A stretch of 64,000 bases of DNA from Nemertoderma westbladi (taxonomy: Eukaryota > Xenacoelomorpha > Nemertodermatida > Nemertodermatidae): the NCBI GenBank assembly GCA_032718475.1, contig JAUCBJ010003110.1, positions 1-64,000 of the forward strand, in the 5' to 3' direction. Each line of letters starts with the position of its first letter. The stretch's first letter is position 1. The notes under the pieces were generated by a model. It was not told the origin of the DNA. It was given only the letters and a program-made list of their open reading frames with translations, and ran no database searches. Of the stretch, positions 35,328-48,000 are shown piece by piece. The position numbers were made by a program, and so were the translations under genes.

Positions 35328-38300
35328 AATAGTAAAACATAGTTGGTAGTTAGTAGTTAAAACCTAATAAAGAAACCCAAAATAGTAAACCGTAATTGGT
35401 AGTTAGGGGATAAAACCTAATAAAGAAACCCAAAATAGTAAAACATAGTTGGTAGTTAGTAGTTAAAACCTAATAAAGAAACCCAAAATAGTAAACCGTA
35501 GTTGGTAGTTAGGGGATAAAACCTAATAAAGAAACCCAAAATAGTAAAACATAGTTGGTAGTTAGTAGTTAAAACCTAATAAAGAAACCCAAAATAGTAA
35601 ACCGTAGTTGGTAGTTAGGGGATAAAACCTAATAAAGAAACCCAAAATAGTAAAACATAGTTGGTAGTTAGTAGTTAAAACCTAATAAAGAAACCCAAAA
35701 TAGTAAACCGTAGTTGGTAGTTAGGGGATAAAACCTAATAAAGGAACCCAAAATAGTAAACCGTAGTTGGTAGTTAGGGGATAAAACCTAATAAAGGAAC
35801 TCAAAATAGAAAACCGTAGTTGGTAGTTAGGGGATAAAACCTAATAAAGGAACCCAAAAGTAAAACATAGTTGGTAGTTAGGGGATAAAACCTAATAAAG
35901 GAACTCAAAATAGTAAAACATAGTTGGTAGTTAGTAGTTAAAACCTAATAAAGAAACCCAAAGTAGTAAACCGTAGTTGGTAGTTAGGGGATAAAACCTA
36001 ATAAAGGAACCCAAAATAGTAAAACATAGTTGGTAGTTAGGGGATAAAACCTAATAAAGAAACCCAAAATAGTAAACCGTAGTTGGTAGTTAGGGGATAA
36101 AACCTAATAAAGGAACCCAAAATAGTAAACCGTACTTGGTAGTTAGGGGATAAAACCTCATAAAGAACCCCAAAATAGTAAAACGTAGTTGGTAAGTTAG
36201 GGGATAAAACTTAATAAAGGAACCCAAAATAGTAAACCGTAGTTGGTAGTTAGGGGGGGTAAAACCTAATAAAGGAACCCAAAATAGTAAACCGTAGTTG
36301 GTAGTTAGGGGGGGTAAAACCTAATAAAGGAACCCAAAATAGTAAACCGTACATAGTTGGTAGTTAGGGGATAAAACCTAATAAAGGAACCTAAAATAGT
36401 AAAACGTAGTTGGTAGTTAGTAGTTAAAACCTAATAAAGAAATCCAAAATAATAAACCGTAGTTGGTAGTTAGGGGATAAAACCTAATAAAGAAACCCAA
36501 AATAGTAAACCGTAGTTGGTAGTTAGGGGATAAAACCTAATAAAGAAACCCAAAATAGTAAACCGTAGTTGGTAGTTAGGGGATAAAACTTAATAAAGGA
36601 ACCCAAAATAGTAAACCGTAGTTGGTAGTTAGGGGGGGTAAAACCTAATAAAGGAACCCAAAATAGTAAACCGTACATAGTTGGTAGTTAGGGGATAAAA
36701 CCTAATAAAGGAACCTAAAATAGTAAAACGTAGTTGGTAGTTAGGGGATAAAACCTAATAAAGGAACCTAAAATAGTAAACCGTAGTTGGTAGTTAGGGG
36801 ATAAAACCTAATAAAGGAACCCAAAATAGTAAAACGTAGTTGGTAGTTAGTAGTTAAAACCTAATAAAGAAACCCAAAATAGTAAACCGTAGTTGGTAGT
36901 TAGGGGATAAAACCTAATAAAGGAATCCAAAATAGTAAAACGTAGTTGGTAGTTAGTAGTTAAAACCTAATAAAGAAACCCAAAATAGTAAACCGTAGTT
37001 GGTAGTTAGGGGATAAAACCTAATAAAGAAACCCAAAATAGTAAAACATAGTTGGTAGTTAGTAGTTAAAACCTAATAAAGAAACCCAAAATAGTAAACC
37101 GTAGTTGGTAGTTAGGGGATAAAACCTAATAAAGGAACCTAAAATAGTAAAACGTAGTTGGTAGTTAGTAGTTAAAACCTAATAAAGAAACCCAAAATAG
37201 TAAACCGTAGTTGGTAGTTAGGGGATAAAACCTAATAAAGAAACCCAAAATAGTAAAACATAGTTGGTAGTTAGTAGTTAAAACCTAATAAAGAAACCCA
37301 AAATAGTAAACCGTAGTTGGTAGTTAGGGGATAAAACCTAATAAAGGAACCCAAAATAGTAAACCGTAGTTGGTAGTTAGGGGATAAAACCTAATAAAGG
37401 AACCCAAAATAGTAAACCGTAGTTGGTAGTTAGGGGGGGTAAAACCTAATAAAGGAACCCAAAATAGTAAACCGTAGTTGGTAGTTAGGGGGGGTAAAAC
37501 CTAATAAAGGAACCCAAAATAGTAAACCGTACATAGTTGGTAGTTAGGGGATAAAACCTAATAAAGGAACCTAAAATAGTAAAACGTAGTTGGTAGTTAG
37601 TAGTTAAAACCTAATAAAGAAATCCAAAATAATAAACCGTAGTTGGTAGTTAGGGGATAAAACCTAATAAAGAAACCCAAAATAGTAAACCGTAGTTGGT
37701 AGTTAGGGGATAATACTTAATAAAGGAACCCAAAATAGTAAACCGTAGTTGGTAGTTAGTAGTTAAAACCTAATAAAGAAATCCAAAATAATAAACCGTA
37801 GTTGGTAGTTAGGGGATAAAACCTCATAAAGAAACCCAAAATAGTAAACCGTAGTTGGTAGTTAGGGGATAAAACCTAATAAAGTAACCCAAAATAGTAA
37901 ACCGTAGTTGGTAGTTAGGGGATAAAACCTAATAAAGAAACCCAAAATAGTAAACCGTAGTTGGTAGTTAGGGGATAAAACCTAATAAAGAAACCCAAAA
38001 TAGTAAACCGTAGTTGGTAGTTAGGGGATAAAACCTAATAAAGAAACCCAAAATAATAAACCGTAGTTGGTAGTTAGGGGATAAAACCTCATAAAGAAAC
38101 CCAAAATAGTAAACCGTAGTTGGTAGTTAGGGGATAAAACCTAATAAAGAAACCCAAAATAGTAAACCGTAGTTTGTAGTTAGGGGATAAAACCTAATAA
38201 AGAAACCCAAAATAGTAAACCGTAGTTTGTAGTTAGGGGATAAAACCTAATAAAGAAACCCAAAATAGTAAACCGTAGTTGGTAGTTAGGGGGGATAAAA

Positions 38301-41300
38301 CCTAATAAAGAAACCCAAAATAGTAAACCGTAGTTGGTAGTTAGGGGATAAAACCTAATAAAGGAACCCAAAATAGTAAAACATAGTTGGTAGTTAGGGG
38401 GATAAAACCTAATAAAGGAACCCAAAATAGTAAACCGTAGTTGGTAGTTAGGGGGATAAAACCTAATAAAGAAACCCAAAATAGTAAACCGTAGTTGGTA
38501 GTTAGGGGATAAAACCTAATAAAGAAACCCAAAATAGTAAACCGTAGTTGGTAGTTAGGGGGGATAAAACCTAATAAAGAAACCCAAAATAGTAAACCGT
38601 AGTTGGTAGTTAGGGGATAAAACCTAATAAAGGAACCCAAAATAGTAAAACATAGTTGGTAGTTAGGGGGATGAAACCTAATAAAGGAACCCAAAATAGT
38701 AAACCGTAGTTGGTAGTTAGGGGGATAAAACCTAATAAAGAAACCCAAAATAGTAAACCGTAGTTGGTAGTTAGGGGATAAAACCTAATAAAGGAACCCA
38801 AAATAGTAAAACATAGTTGGTAGTTAGGGGGATAAAACCTAATAAAGGAACCCAAAATAGTAAACCGTAGTTGGTAGTTAGGGGGGATAAAACCTAATAA
38901 AGGAACCCAAAATAGTAAACCGTAGTTGGTAGTTAGGGGGATAATACCTAATAAAGAACCCCAAAATAGTAAACCGTAGTTGGTAGTTAGGGGGGATAAA
39001 ACCTAATAAAGAATCCCAAAATAGTAAACCGTAGTTGGTAGTTAGGGGATAAAACCTAATAAAGGAAACCAAAATAGTAAACCGTAGTTGGTAAGTTAGG
39101 ATAAAACCTAATAAAGGAACCCAAAATAGTAAACCGTAGTTGGTAGTTAGGGGATAAAACCTAATAAAGGAACCCAAAATAGTAAAACATAGTTGGTAGT
39201 TAGGGGATAAAACCTAATAAAGAATCCCAAAATAGAAAACCGTAGTTGGTAGTTAGGGGATAAAACCTAATAAAGAAACCCTAAATAGTAAACCGTAGTT
39301 GGTAGTTAGGGGGGGATGAAACCTAATAAAGGAAACCAAAATAGTAAACCGTAGTTGGTAAGTTAGGATAAAACCTAATAAAGGAACCCAAAATAGTAAA
39401 CCGTAGTTGGTAGTTAGGGGATAAAACCTAATAAAGAACCCCAAAATAGTAAAACGTAGTTGGTAGTTAGGGGATAAAACCTAATAAAGAAACCCAAAAT
39501 AGTAAACCGTAGTTGGTAGTTAGGGGATAAAACCTAATAAAGGAACCCAAAATAGTAAAACATAGTTGGTAGTTAGGGGGATAAAACCTAATAAAGGAAC
39601 CCAAAATAGTAAACCGTAGTTGGTAGTTAGGGGGATAAAACCTAATAAAGGAACCCAAAATAGTAAACCGTAGTTGTTAGTTAGGGGATAAAACCTAATA
39701 AAGAAACCCAAAATTGTAAACCATAGTTGGTAGTTAGGGGGGATAAAACCTAATAAAGGAACCCATAATAGTAAACCGTAGTTGGTAGTTAGGGGGGATA
39801 AAACCTAATAAAGAAACCCAAAATAGTAAACCGTAGTTGGTAGTTAGGGGATAAAACCTAATAAAGAACCCCAAAATAGTAAAACGTAGTTGGTAGTTAG
39901 GGGATAAAACCTCATAAAGAAACCCAAAATAGTAAACCGTAGTTGGTAGTTAGGGGATAAAACCTAATAAAGGAACCCAAAATAGTAAACCGTAGTTGGT
40001 AGTTAGGGGGGATAAAACCTAATAAAGGAACCCAAAATAGTAAACCGTAGTTGGTAGTTAGGGGGGATAAAACCTAATAAAGGAACCCAAAATAGTAAAC
40101 CGTAGTTGGTAGTTAGGGGGGATAAAACCTAATAAAGGAACCCAAAATAGTAAACCGTAGTTGGTAGTTAGGGGGGATAAAACCTAATAAAGGAACCCAA
40201 AATAGTAAACCGTAGTTGGTAGTTAGGGGATAAAACCTAATAAAGGAACCCAAAATAGTAAACCGTAGTTGGTAGTTAGGGGATAAAACCTAATAAAGAA
40301 ACCCAAAATAGTAAACCGTAGTTGGTAGTTAGGGGGGATAAAACCTAATAAAGGAACCCAAAATAGTAAACCGTAGTTGGTAGTTAGGGGGGATAAAACC
40401 TAATAAAGAAACCCAAAATAGTAAAACGTAGTTGGTAGTTAGGGGATAAAACCTAATAAAGAAACCCAAAATAGTAAACCGTAGTTGGTAGTTAGGGGAT
40501 AAAACCTAATAAAGAAACCCAAAATAGTAAACCGTAGTTGGTAGTTAGGGGATAAAACCTAATAAAGAACCCCAAAATAGTAAAACGTAGTTGGTAGTTA
40601 GGGGATAAAACCTAATAAAGAAACCCAAAATAGTAAAACGTAGTTGGTAGTTAGGGGATAAAACCTCATAAAGAAACCCAAAATAGTAAACCGTAGTTGG
40701 TAGTTAGGGGATAAAACCTAATAAAGGAACCCAAAATAGTAAACCGTAGTTGGTAGTTAGGGGGGATAAAACCTAATGAAGAAACCCAAAATAGTAAACC
40801 GTAGTTGGTAGTTAGGGGATAAAACCTAATAAAGGAACCCAAAATAGTAAACCGTAGTTGGTAGTTAGGGGGGATAAAACCTAATAAAGGAACCCAAAAT
40901 AGTAAACCGTAGTTGGTAGTTAGGGGGGATAAAACCTAATAAAGGAACCCAAAATAGTAAACCGTAGTTGGTAGTTAGGGGGGATAAAACCTAATAAAGG
41001 AACCCAAAATAGTAAACCGTAGTTGGTAGTTAGGGGATAAAACCTAATAAAGGAACCCAAAATAGTAAACCGTAGTTGGTAGTTAGGGGATAAAACCTAA
41101 TAAAGAAACCCAAAATAGTAAACCGTAGTTGGTAGTTAGGGGAGATAAAACCTAATAAAGGAACCCAAAATAGTAAACCGTAGTTGGTAGTTAGGGGGGA
41201 TAAAACCTAATAAAGAAACCCAAAATAGTAAAACGTAGTTGGTAGTTAGGGGATAAAACCTAATAAAGAAACCCAAAATAGTAAACCGTAGTTGGTAGTT

Positions 41301-44300
41301 AGGGGGGATAAAACCTAATAAAGAAACCCAAAATAGTAAACCGTAGTTGGTAGTTAGGGGGGATAAAACCTAATGAAGGAACCCAAAATAGTAAACCGTA
41401 GTTGGTAGTTAGGGGATAAAACCTAATAAAGGAACCCAAAATAGTAAACCGTAGTTGGTAGTTAGGGGATAAAACCTAATAAAGAAACCCAAAATAGTAA
41501 ACCGTAGTTGGTAGTTAGGGGGGATAAAACCTAATAAAGAAACCCAAAATAGTAAACCGTAGTTGGTAGTTAGGGGATAAAACCTAATAAAGAAACCCAA
41601 AATAGTAAACCGTAGTTGGTAGTTAGGGGGGATAAAACCTAATGAAGGAACCCAAAATAGTAAACCGTAGTTGGTAGTTAGGGGATAAAACCTAATAAAG
41701 GAACCCAAAATAGTAAACCGTAGTTGGTAGTTAGGGGATAAAACCTAATAAAGAAACCCAAAATAGTAAACCGTAGTTGGTAGTTAGGGGGGATAAAACC
41801 TAATAAAGAAACCCAAAATAGTAAACCGTAGTTGGTAGTTAGGGGATAAAACCTAATAAAGAAACACAAAATAGTAAACAAGTAGTTGGTAGTTAGGGGA
41901 TAAAACCTAATAAAGAAACCCAAAATAGTAAACCGTAGTTGGTAGTTAGGGGATAAAACCTAATAAAGGAACCCAAAATAGTAAACCGTAGTTGGTAGTT
42001 AGGGGGGATAAAACCTAATAAAGGAACCCAAAATAGTAAACCGTAGTTGGTAGTTAGGGGATAAAACCTAATAAAGAAACCCAAAATAGTAAACCGTAGT
42101 TGGTAGTTAGGGGATAAAACCTAGTAAAGGAACATAAAATAGTAAACCGTAGCTGGTAGTTAGGGGATAAAACCTAATAAAGGAACCCAAATTAGTAAAC
42201 CGTAGTTGGTAGTTAGTAGTTAAATCCTAATAAAGAAATCCAAAATAGTAAACCGTAGTTGGTAGTTAGGGGATAAAACCTAATAAAGAAACCCAAAATA
42301 GTAAACCGTAGTTGGTAGTTAGTAGTTAAAACCTAATAAAGAAATCCAAAATAGTAAACCGTAGTTGGTAGTTAGGGGATAAAACCTAATAAAGAAACCC
42401 AAAATAGTAAACCGTAGTTGGTAGTTAGGGGATAAAACCTCATAAAGAAACCCAAAATAGTAAACCGTAGTTGGTAGTTAGGGGATAAAACCTAATAAAG
42501 GAACCTAAAATAGTAAACCGTAGTTGGTAGTTAGGGGGGATAAAACCTAATAAAGAAACCCAAAATAGTAAACCGTAGTTGGTAGTTAGGGGGGATAAAA
42601 CCTAATAAAGAAACCCAAAATAGTAAACCGTAGTTGGTAGTTAGGGGGGATAAAACCTAATAAAGGAACCCAAATTAGTAAACCGTAGTTGGTAGTTAGT
42701 AGTTAAAACCTAATAAAGAAACCCAAAATAGTAAACCGTAGTTGGTAGTTAGGGGGGATAAAACCTAATAAAGAAACCCAAAATAGTAAACCGTAGTTGG
42801 TAGTTAGGGGATAAAACCTAATAAAGGAACCTAAAATAGTAAACCGTAGTTGGTAGTTAGGGGGATAAAACCTAATAAAGGAACCCAAAATAGTAAACCG
42901 TAGTTGGTAGTTAGGGGATAAAACCTAATAAAGAAACCCAAAATAGAAAACCGTAGTTGGTAGTTAGGGGGGATAAAACCTAATAAAGGAACCTAAAATA
43001 GTAAACCGTAGTTGGTAGTTAGGGGATAAAACCTAATAAAGAAACCCAAAATAGAAAACCGTAGTTGGTAGTTAGGGGATAAATCCTAATAAAGGAACCT
43101 AAAATAGTAAAACATAGTTGGTAGTTAGGGGATAAAACCTAATAAAGGAACCTAAAATAGAAAACCGTAGTTGGTAGTTAGGGGGGATAAAACCGAATAA
43201 AGGAACCCAAAATAGTAAACCGTAGTTGGTAGTTAGGGGGGATAAAACCTAATAAAGAAACCCAAAATAGTAAACCGTAGTTGGTAGTTAGGGGGGATAA
43301 AACCTAATAAAGGAACCTAAAATAGTAAACCGTAGTTGGTAGTTAGGGGATAAAACCTAATAAAGAAACCCAAAATAGAAAACCGTAGTTGGTAGTTAGG
43401 GGATAAAACCTAATAAAGGAACCTAAAATAGTAAAACATAGTTGGTAGTTAGGGGATAAAACCTAATAAAGAAACCTAAAATAGAAAACCGTAGTTGGTA
43501 GTTAGGGGGGATAAAACCGAATAAAGGAACCCAAAATAGTAAACCGTAGTTGGTAGTAGGGGGGATAAAACCTAATAAAGGAACCTAAAATAGTAAAACG
43601 TAGTTGGTAGTTAGTAGTTAAAACCTAATAAAGAAACCCAAAATAGTAAACCGTAGTTGGTAGTTAGGGGATAAAACCTAATAAAGAAACCCAAAATAGT
43701 AAAACGTAGTTGGTAGTTAGGGGGGATAAAACCTAATAAAGAAACCCAAAATAGTAAACCGTAGTTGGTAGTTAGGGGATAAAACCTAATAAAGGAACCT
43801 AAAATAGTAAAACGTAGTTAGTTGGTAGTTAGGGGGGATAAAACCTAATAAAGGAACCCAAAATAGTAAACCGTAGTTGGTAGTTAGGGGATAAAACCTA
43901 ATAAAGAAACCCAAAATAGTAAACCGTAGTTGGTAGTTAGGGGGGATAAAACCTAATAAAGAAACCCAAAATAGTAAACCGTAGTTGGTAGTTAGTAGTT
44001 AAAACCTAATAAAGAAATCCAAAATAGTAAACCGTAGTTGGTAGTTAGTAGTTAAAACCTAATAAAGAAATCCAAAATAGTAAACCGTAGTTGGTAGTTA
44101 GGGGATAAAACCTAATAAAGGAACTCAAAATAATAGTAAACCGTAGTTGGTAGTTAGGGGGGATAAAACCTAATAAAGAAACCCAAAATAGTAAACCGTA
44201 GTTGGTAGTTAGGGGATAAAACCTAATAAAGAAACCCAAAATAGTAAACCGTAGTTGGTAGTTAGGGGATAAAACCTAATAAAGAAACCCAAAATAGTAA

Positions 44301-44427
44301 ACCGTAGTTGGTAGTTAGGGGATAAAACCTAATAAAGGAACCTAAAATAGTAAAACGTAGTTGGTAGTTAGTAGTTAAAACCTAATAAAGAAACCCAAAA
44401 TAGTAAACCGTAGTTGGTAGTTAGTAG

Positions 44428-45052
44428 TTAAAACCTAATAAAGAAATCCAAAATAGTAAACCGTAGTTGGTAGTAGGGGGGATAAAACCTAATAAAGGAA
44501 CCCAAAATAGTAAACCGTAGTTGGTAGTTAGGGGGGATAAAACCTAATAAAGGAACCCAAAATAGTAAACCGTAGTTGGTAGTTAGGGGATAAAACCTAA
44601 TAAAGGAACTCAAAATAATAGTAAACCGTAGTTGGTAGTTAGGGGGGATAAAACCTAATAAAGAAACCCAAAATAGTAAACCGTAGTTGGTAGTTAGGGG
44701 ATAAAACCTAATAAAGAAACCCAAAATAGTAAACCGTAGTTGGTAGTTAGGGGATAAAACCTAATAAAGGAACTCAAAATAATAGTAAACCGTAGTTGGT
44801 AGTTAGGGGGGATAAAACCTAATAAAGAAACCCAAAATAGTAAACCGTAGTTGGTAGTTAGGGGATAAAACCTAATAAAGAAACCCAAAATAGTAAACCG
44901 TAGTTGGTAGTTAGGGGATAAAACCTAATAAAGGAACTCAAAATAATAGTAAACCGTAGTTGGTAGTTAGGGGGGATAAAACCTAATAAAGAAACCCAAA
45001 ATAGTAAACCGTAGTTGGTAGTTAGGGGATAAAACCTAATAAAGAAACCCAA
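44428..45052 (+). repeat. 164-bp three-monomer higher-order repeat
   Basis: A three-base insertion (AAAATAATAGTAAACC in place of AAAATAGTAAACC) marks a monomer that recurs every 164 bp at about 44614, 44778 and 44943, with isolated further copies near 44130 and 45477. Confidence 0.75.
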
Positions 45053-48000
45053 AATAGTAAACCGTAGTTGGTAGTTAGGGGATAAAACCTAATAAAGAAA
45101 CCCAAAATAGTAAACCGTAGTTGGTAGTTAGGGGATAAAACCTAATAAAGGAACCCAAAATAGTAAAACGTAGTTGGTAGTTAGTAGTTAAAACCTAATA
45201 AAGAAACCCAAAATAGTAAACCGTAGTTGGTAGTTAGTAGTTAAAACCTAATAAAGAAATCCAAAATTGTAAACCGTAGTTGGTAGTTAGGGGATAAAAC
45301 CTAATAAAGTAACCCAAAATAGTAAACCGTAGTTGGTAGTTAGGGGATAAAACCTAATAAAGGAACCTAAAATAGTAAAACGTAGTTGGTAGTTAGTAGT
45401 TAAAACCTAATAAAGAAACCCAAAATAGTAAACCGTAGTTGGTAGTTAGGGGATAAAACCTAATAAAGGAACTCAAAATAATAGTAAACCGTAGTTGGTA
45501 GTTAGGGGGGATAAAACCTAATAAAGAAACCCAAAATAGTAAACCGTAGTTGGTAGTTAGGAGATAAAACCTAATAAAGAAACCCAAAATAGTAAACCGT
45601 AGTTGGTAGTTAGGGGATAAAACCTAATAAAGAAACCTAAAATAGTAAACCGTAGTTGGTAGTTAGGGGATAAAACCTAATAAAGAAACCCAAAATAGTA
45701 AACCGTAGTTGGTAGTTAGGGGGGATAAAACCTAATAAAGAAACCCAAAATAGTAAACCGTAGTTGGTAGTTAGGGGATAAAACCTAATAAAGAAACCCA
45801 AAATAGTAAACCGTAGTTGGTAGTTAGGGGGGATAAAACCTAATAAAGGAACCCAAAATAGTAAACCGTAGTTGGTAGTTAGTAGTTAAAACCTAATAAA
45901 GAAATCCAAAATAGTAAACCGTAGTTGGTAGTTAGGGGATAAAACCTAATAAAGAAACCCAAAATAGTAAACCGTAGTTGGTAGTTAGGGGATAAAACCT
46001 AATAAAGGAACCTAAAATAGTAAAACGTAGTTGGTAGTTAGTAGTTAAAACCTAATAAAGAAACCCAAAATAGTAAACCGTAGTTGGTAGTTAGTAGTTA
46101 AAACCTAATAAAGAAATCCAAAATAGTAAACCGTAGTTGGTAGTTAGTAGTTAAAACCTAATAAAGAAATCCAAAATAGTAAACCGTAGTTGGTAGTTAG
46201 GGGATAAAACCTAATAAAGAAATCCAAAATAGTAAACCGTAGTTGGTAGTTAGGGGATAAAACCTAATAAAGAAATCCAAAATAGTAAACCGTAGTTGGT
46301 AGTTAGGGGATAAAACCTAATAAAGAAACCCAAAATAGTAAACCGTAGTTGGTAGTTAGGGGATAAAACCTAATAAAGGAACCTAAAATAGTAAAACGTA
46401 GTTGGTAGTTAGTAGTTAAAACCTAATAAAGAAACCCAAAATAGTAAACCGTAGTTGGTAGTTAGTAGTTAAAACCTAATAAAGAAATCCAAAATAGTAA
46501 ACCGTAGTTGGTAGTTAGGGGATAAAACCTAATAAAGAAACCCAAAATAGTAAACCGTAGTTGTTAGTTAGGGGGGATAAAACCTAATAAAGGAACCTAA
46601 AATAGTAAAACGTAGTTGGTAGTTAGTAGTTAAAACCTAATAAAGAAATCCAAAATAGTAAACCGTAGTTGGTAGTTAGGGGGGATAAAACCTAATAAAG
46701 GAACCTAAAATAGTAAAACGTAGTTGGTAGTTAGTAGTTAAAACCTAATAAAGAAACCCAAAATAGTAAACCGTAGTTGGTAAGTTAGGATAAAACCTAA
46801 TAAAGAAACCCAAAATAGTAAACCGTAGTTGGTAGTTAGGGGATAAAACCTAATAAAGGAACCCAAAATAGTAAACCGTAGTTGGTAGTTAGGGGATAAA
46901 ACCTAATAAAGGAACCCAAAATAGTAAACCGTAGTTGGTAGTTAGGGGGGATAAAACCTAATAAAGAAACCCAAAATAGTAAACCGTAGTTGGTAAGTTA
47001 GGATAAAACCTAATAAAGAAACCCAAAATAGTAAACCGTAGTTGGTAGTTGGGGGATAAAACCTAATAAAGAAACCCAAAATAGTAAACCGTAGTTGGTA
47101 GTTAGGGGGGATAAAACCTAATAAAGAAACCCAAAATAGTAAACCGTAGTTGGTAGTTAGGGGGGATAAAACCTAATAAAGGAACCCAAAATAGTAAACC
47201 GTAGTTGGTAGTTAGGGGATAAAACCTAATAAAGGAACCTAAAATAGTAAAACGTAGTTGGTAGTTAGGGGATAAAACCTAATAAAGAAACCCAAAATAG
47301 TAAACCGTAGTTGGTAGTTAGGGGGGATAAAACCTAATAAAGAAACCCAAAATAGTAAACCGTAGTTGGTAGTTAGGGGATAAAACCTAATAAAGAAACC
47401 CAAAATAGTAAACCGTAGTTGGTAGTTAGGGGGGATAAAACCTAATAAAGGAACCCAAAATAGTAAACCGTAGTTGGTAGTTAGTAGTTAAAACCTAATA
47501 AAGAAATCCAAAATAGTAAACCGTAGTTGGTAGTTAGGGGATAAAACCTAATAAAGAAACCCAAAATAGTAAACCGTAGTTGGTAGTTAGGGGATAAAAC
47601 CTAATAAAGGAACCTAAAATAGTAAACCGTAGTTGGTAGTTAGGGGGGATAAAACCTAATAAAGAAACCCAAAATAGTAAACCGTAGTTGGTAAGTTAGG
47701 ATAAAACCTAATAAAGAAACCCAAAATAGTAAACCGTAGTTGGTAGTTAGGGGATAAAACCTAATAAAGAAACCCAAAATAGTAAACCGTAGTTGGTAGT
47801 TAGGGGGGATAAAACCTAATAAAGAAACCCAAAATAGTAAACCGTAGTTGGTAGTTAGGGGGGATAAAACCTAATAAAGGAACCCAAAATAGTAAACCGT
47901 AGTTGGTAGTTAGGGGATAAAACCTAATAAAGGAACCTAAAATAGTAAAACGTAGTTGGTAGTTAGTAGTTAAAACCTAATAAAGGAACCTAAAATAGTA

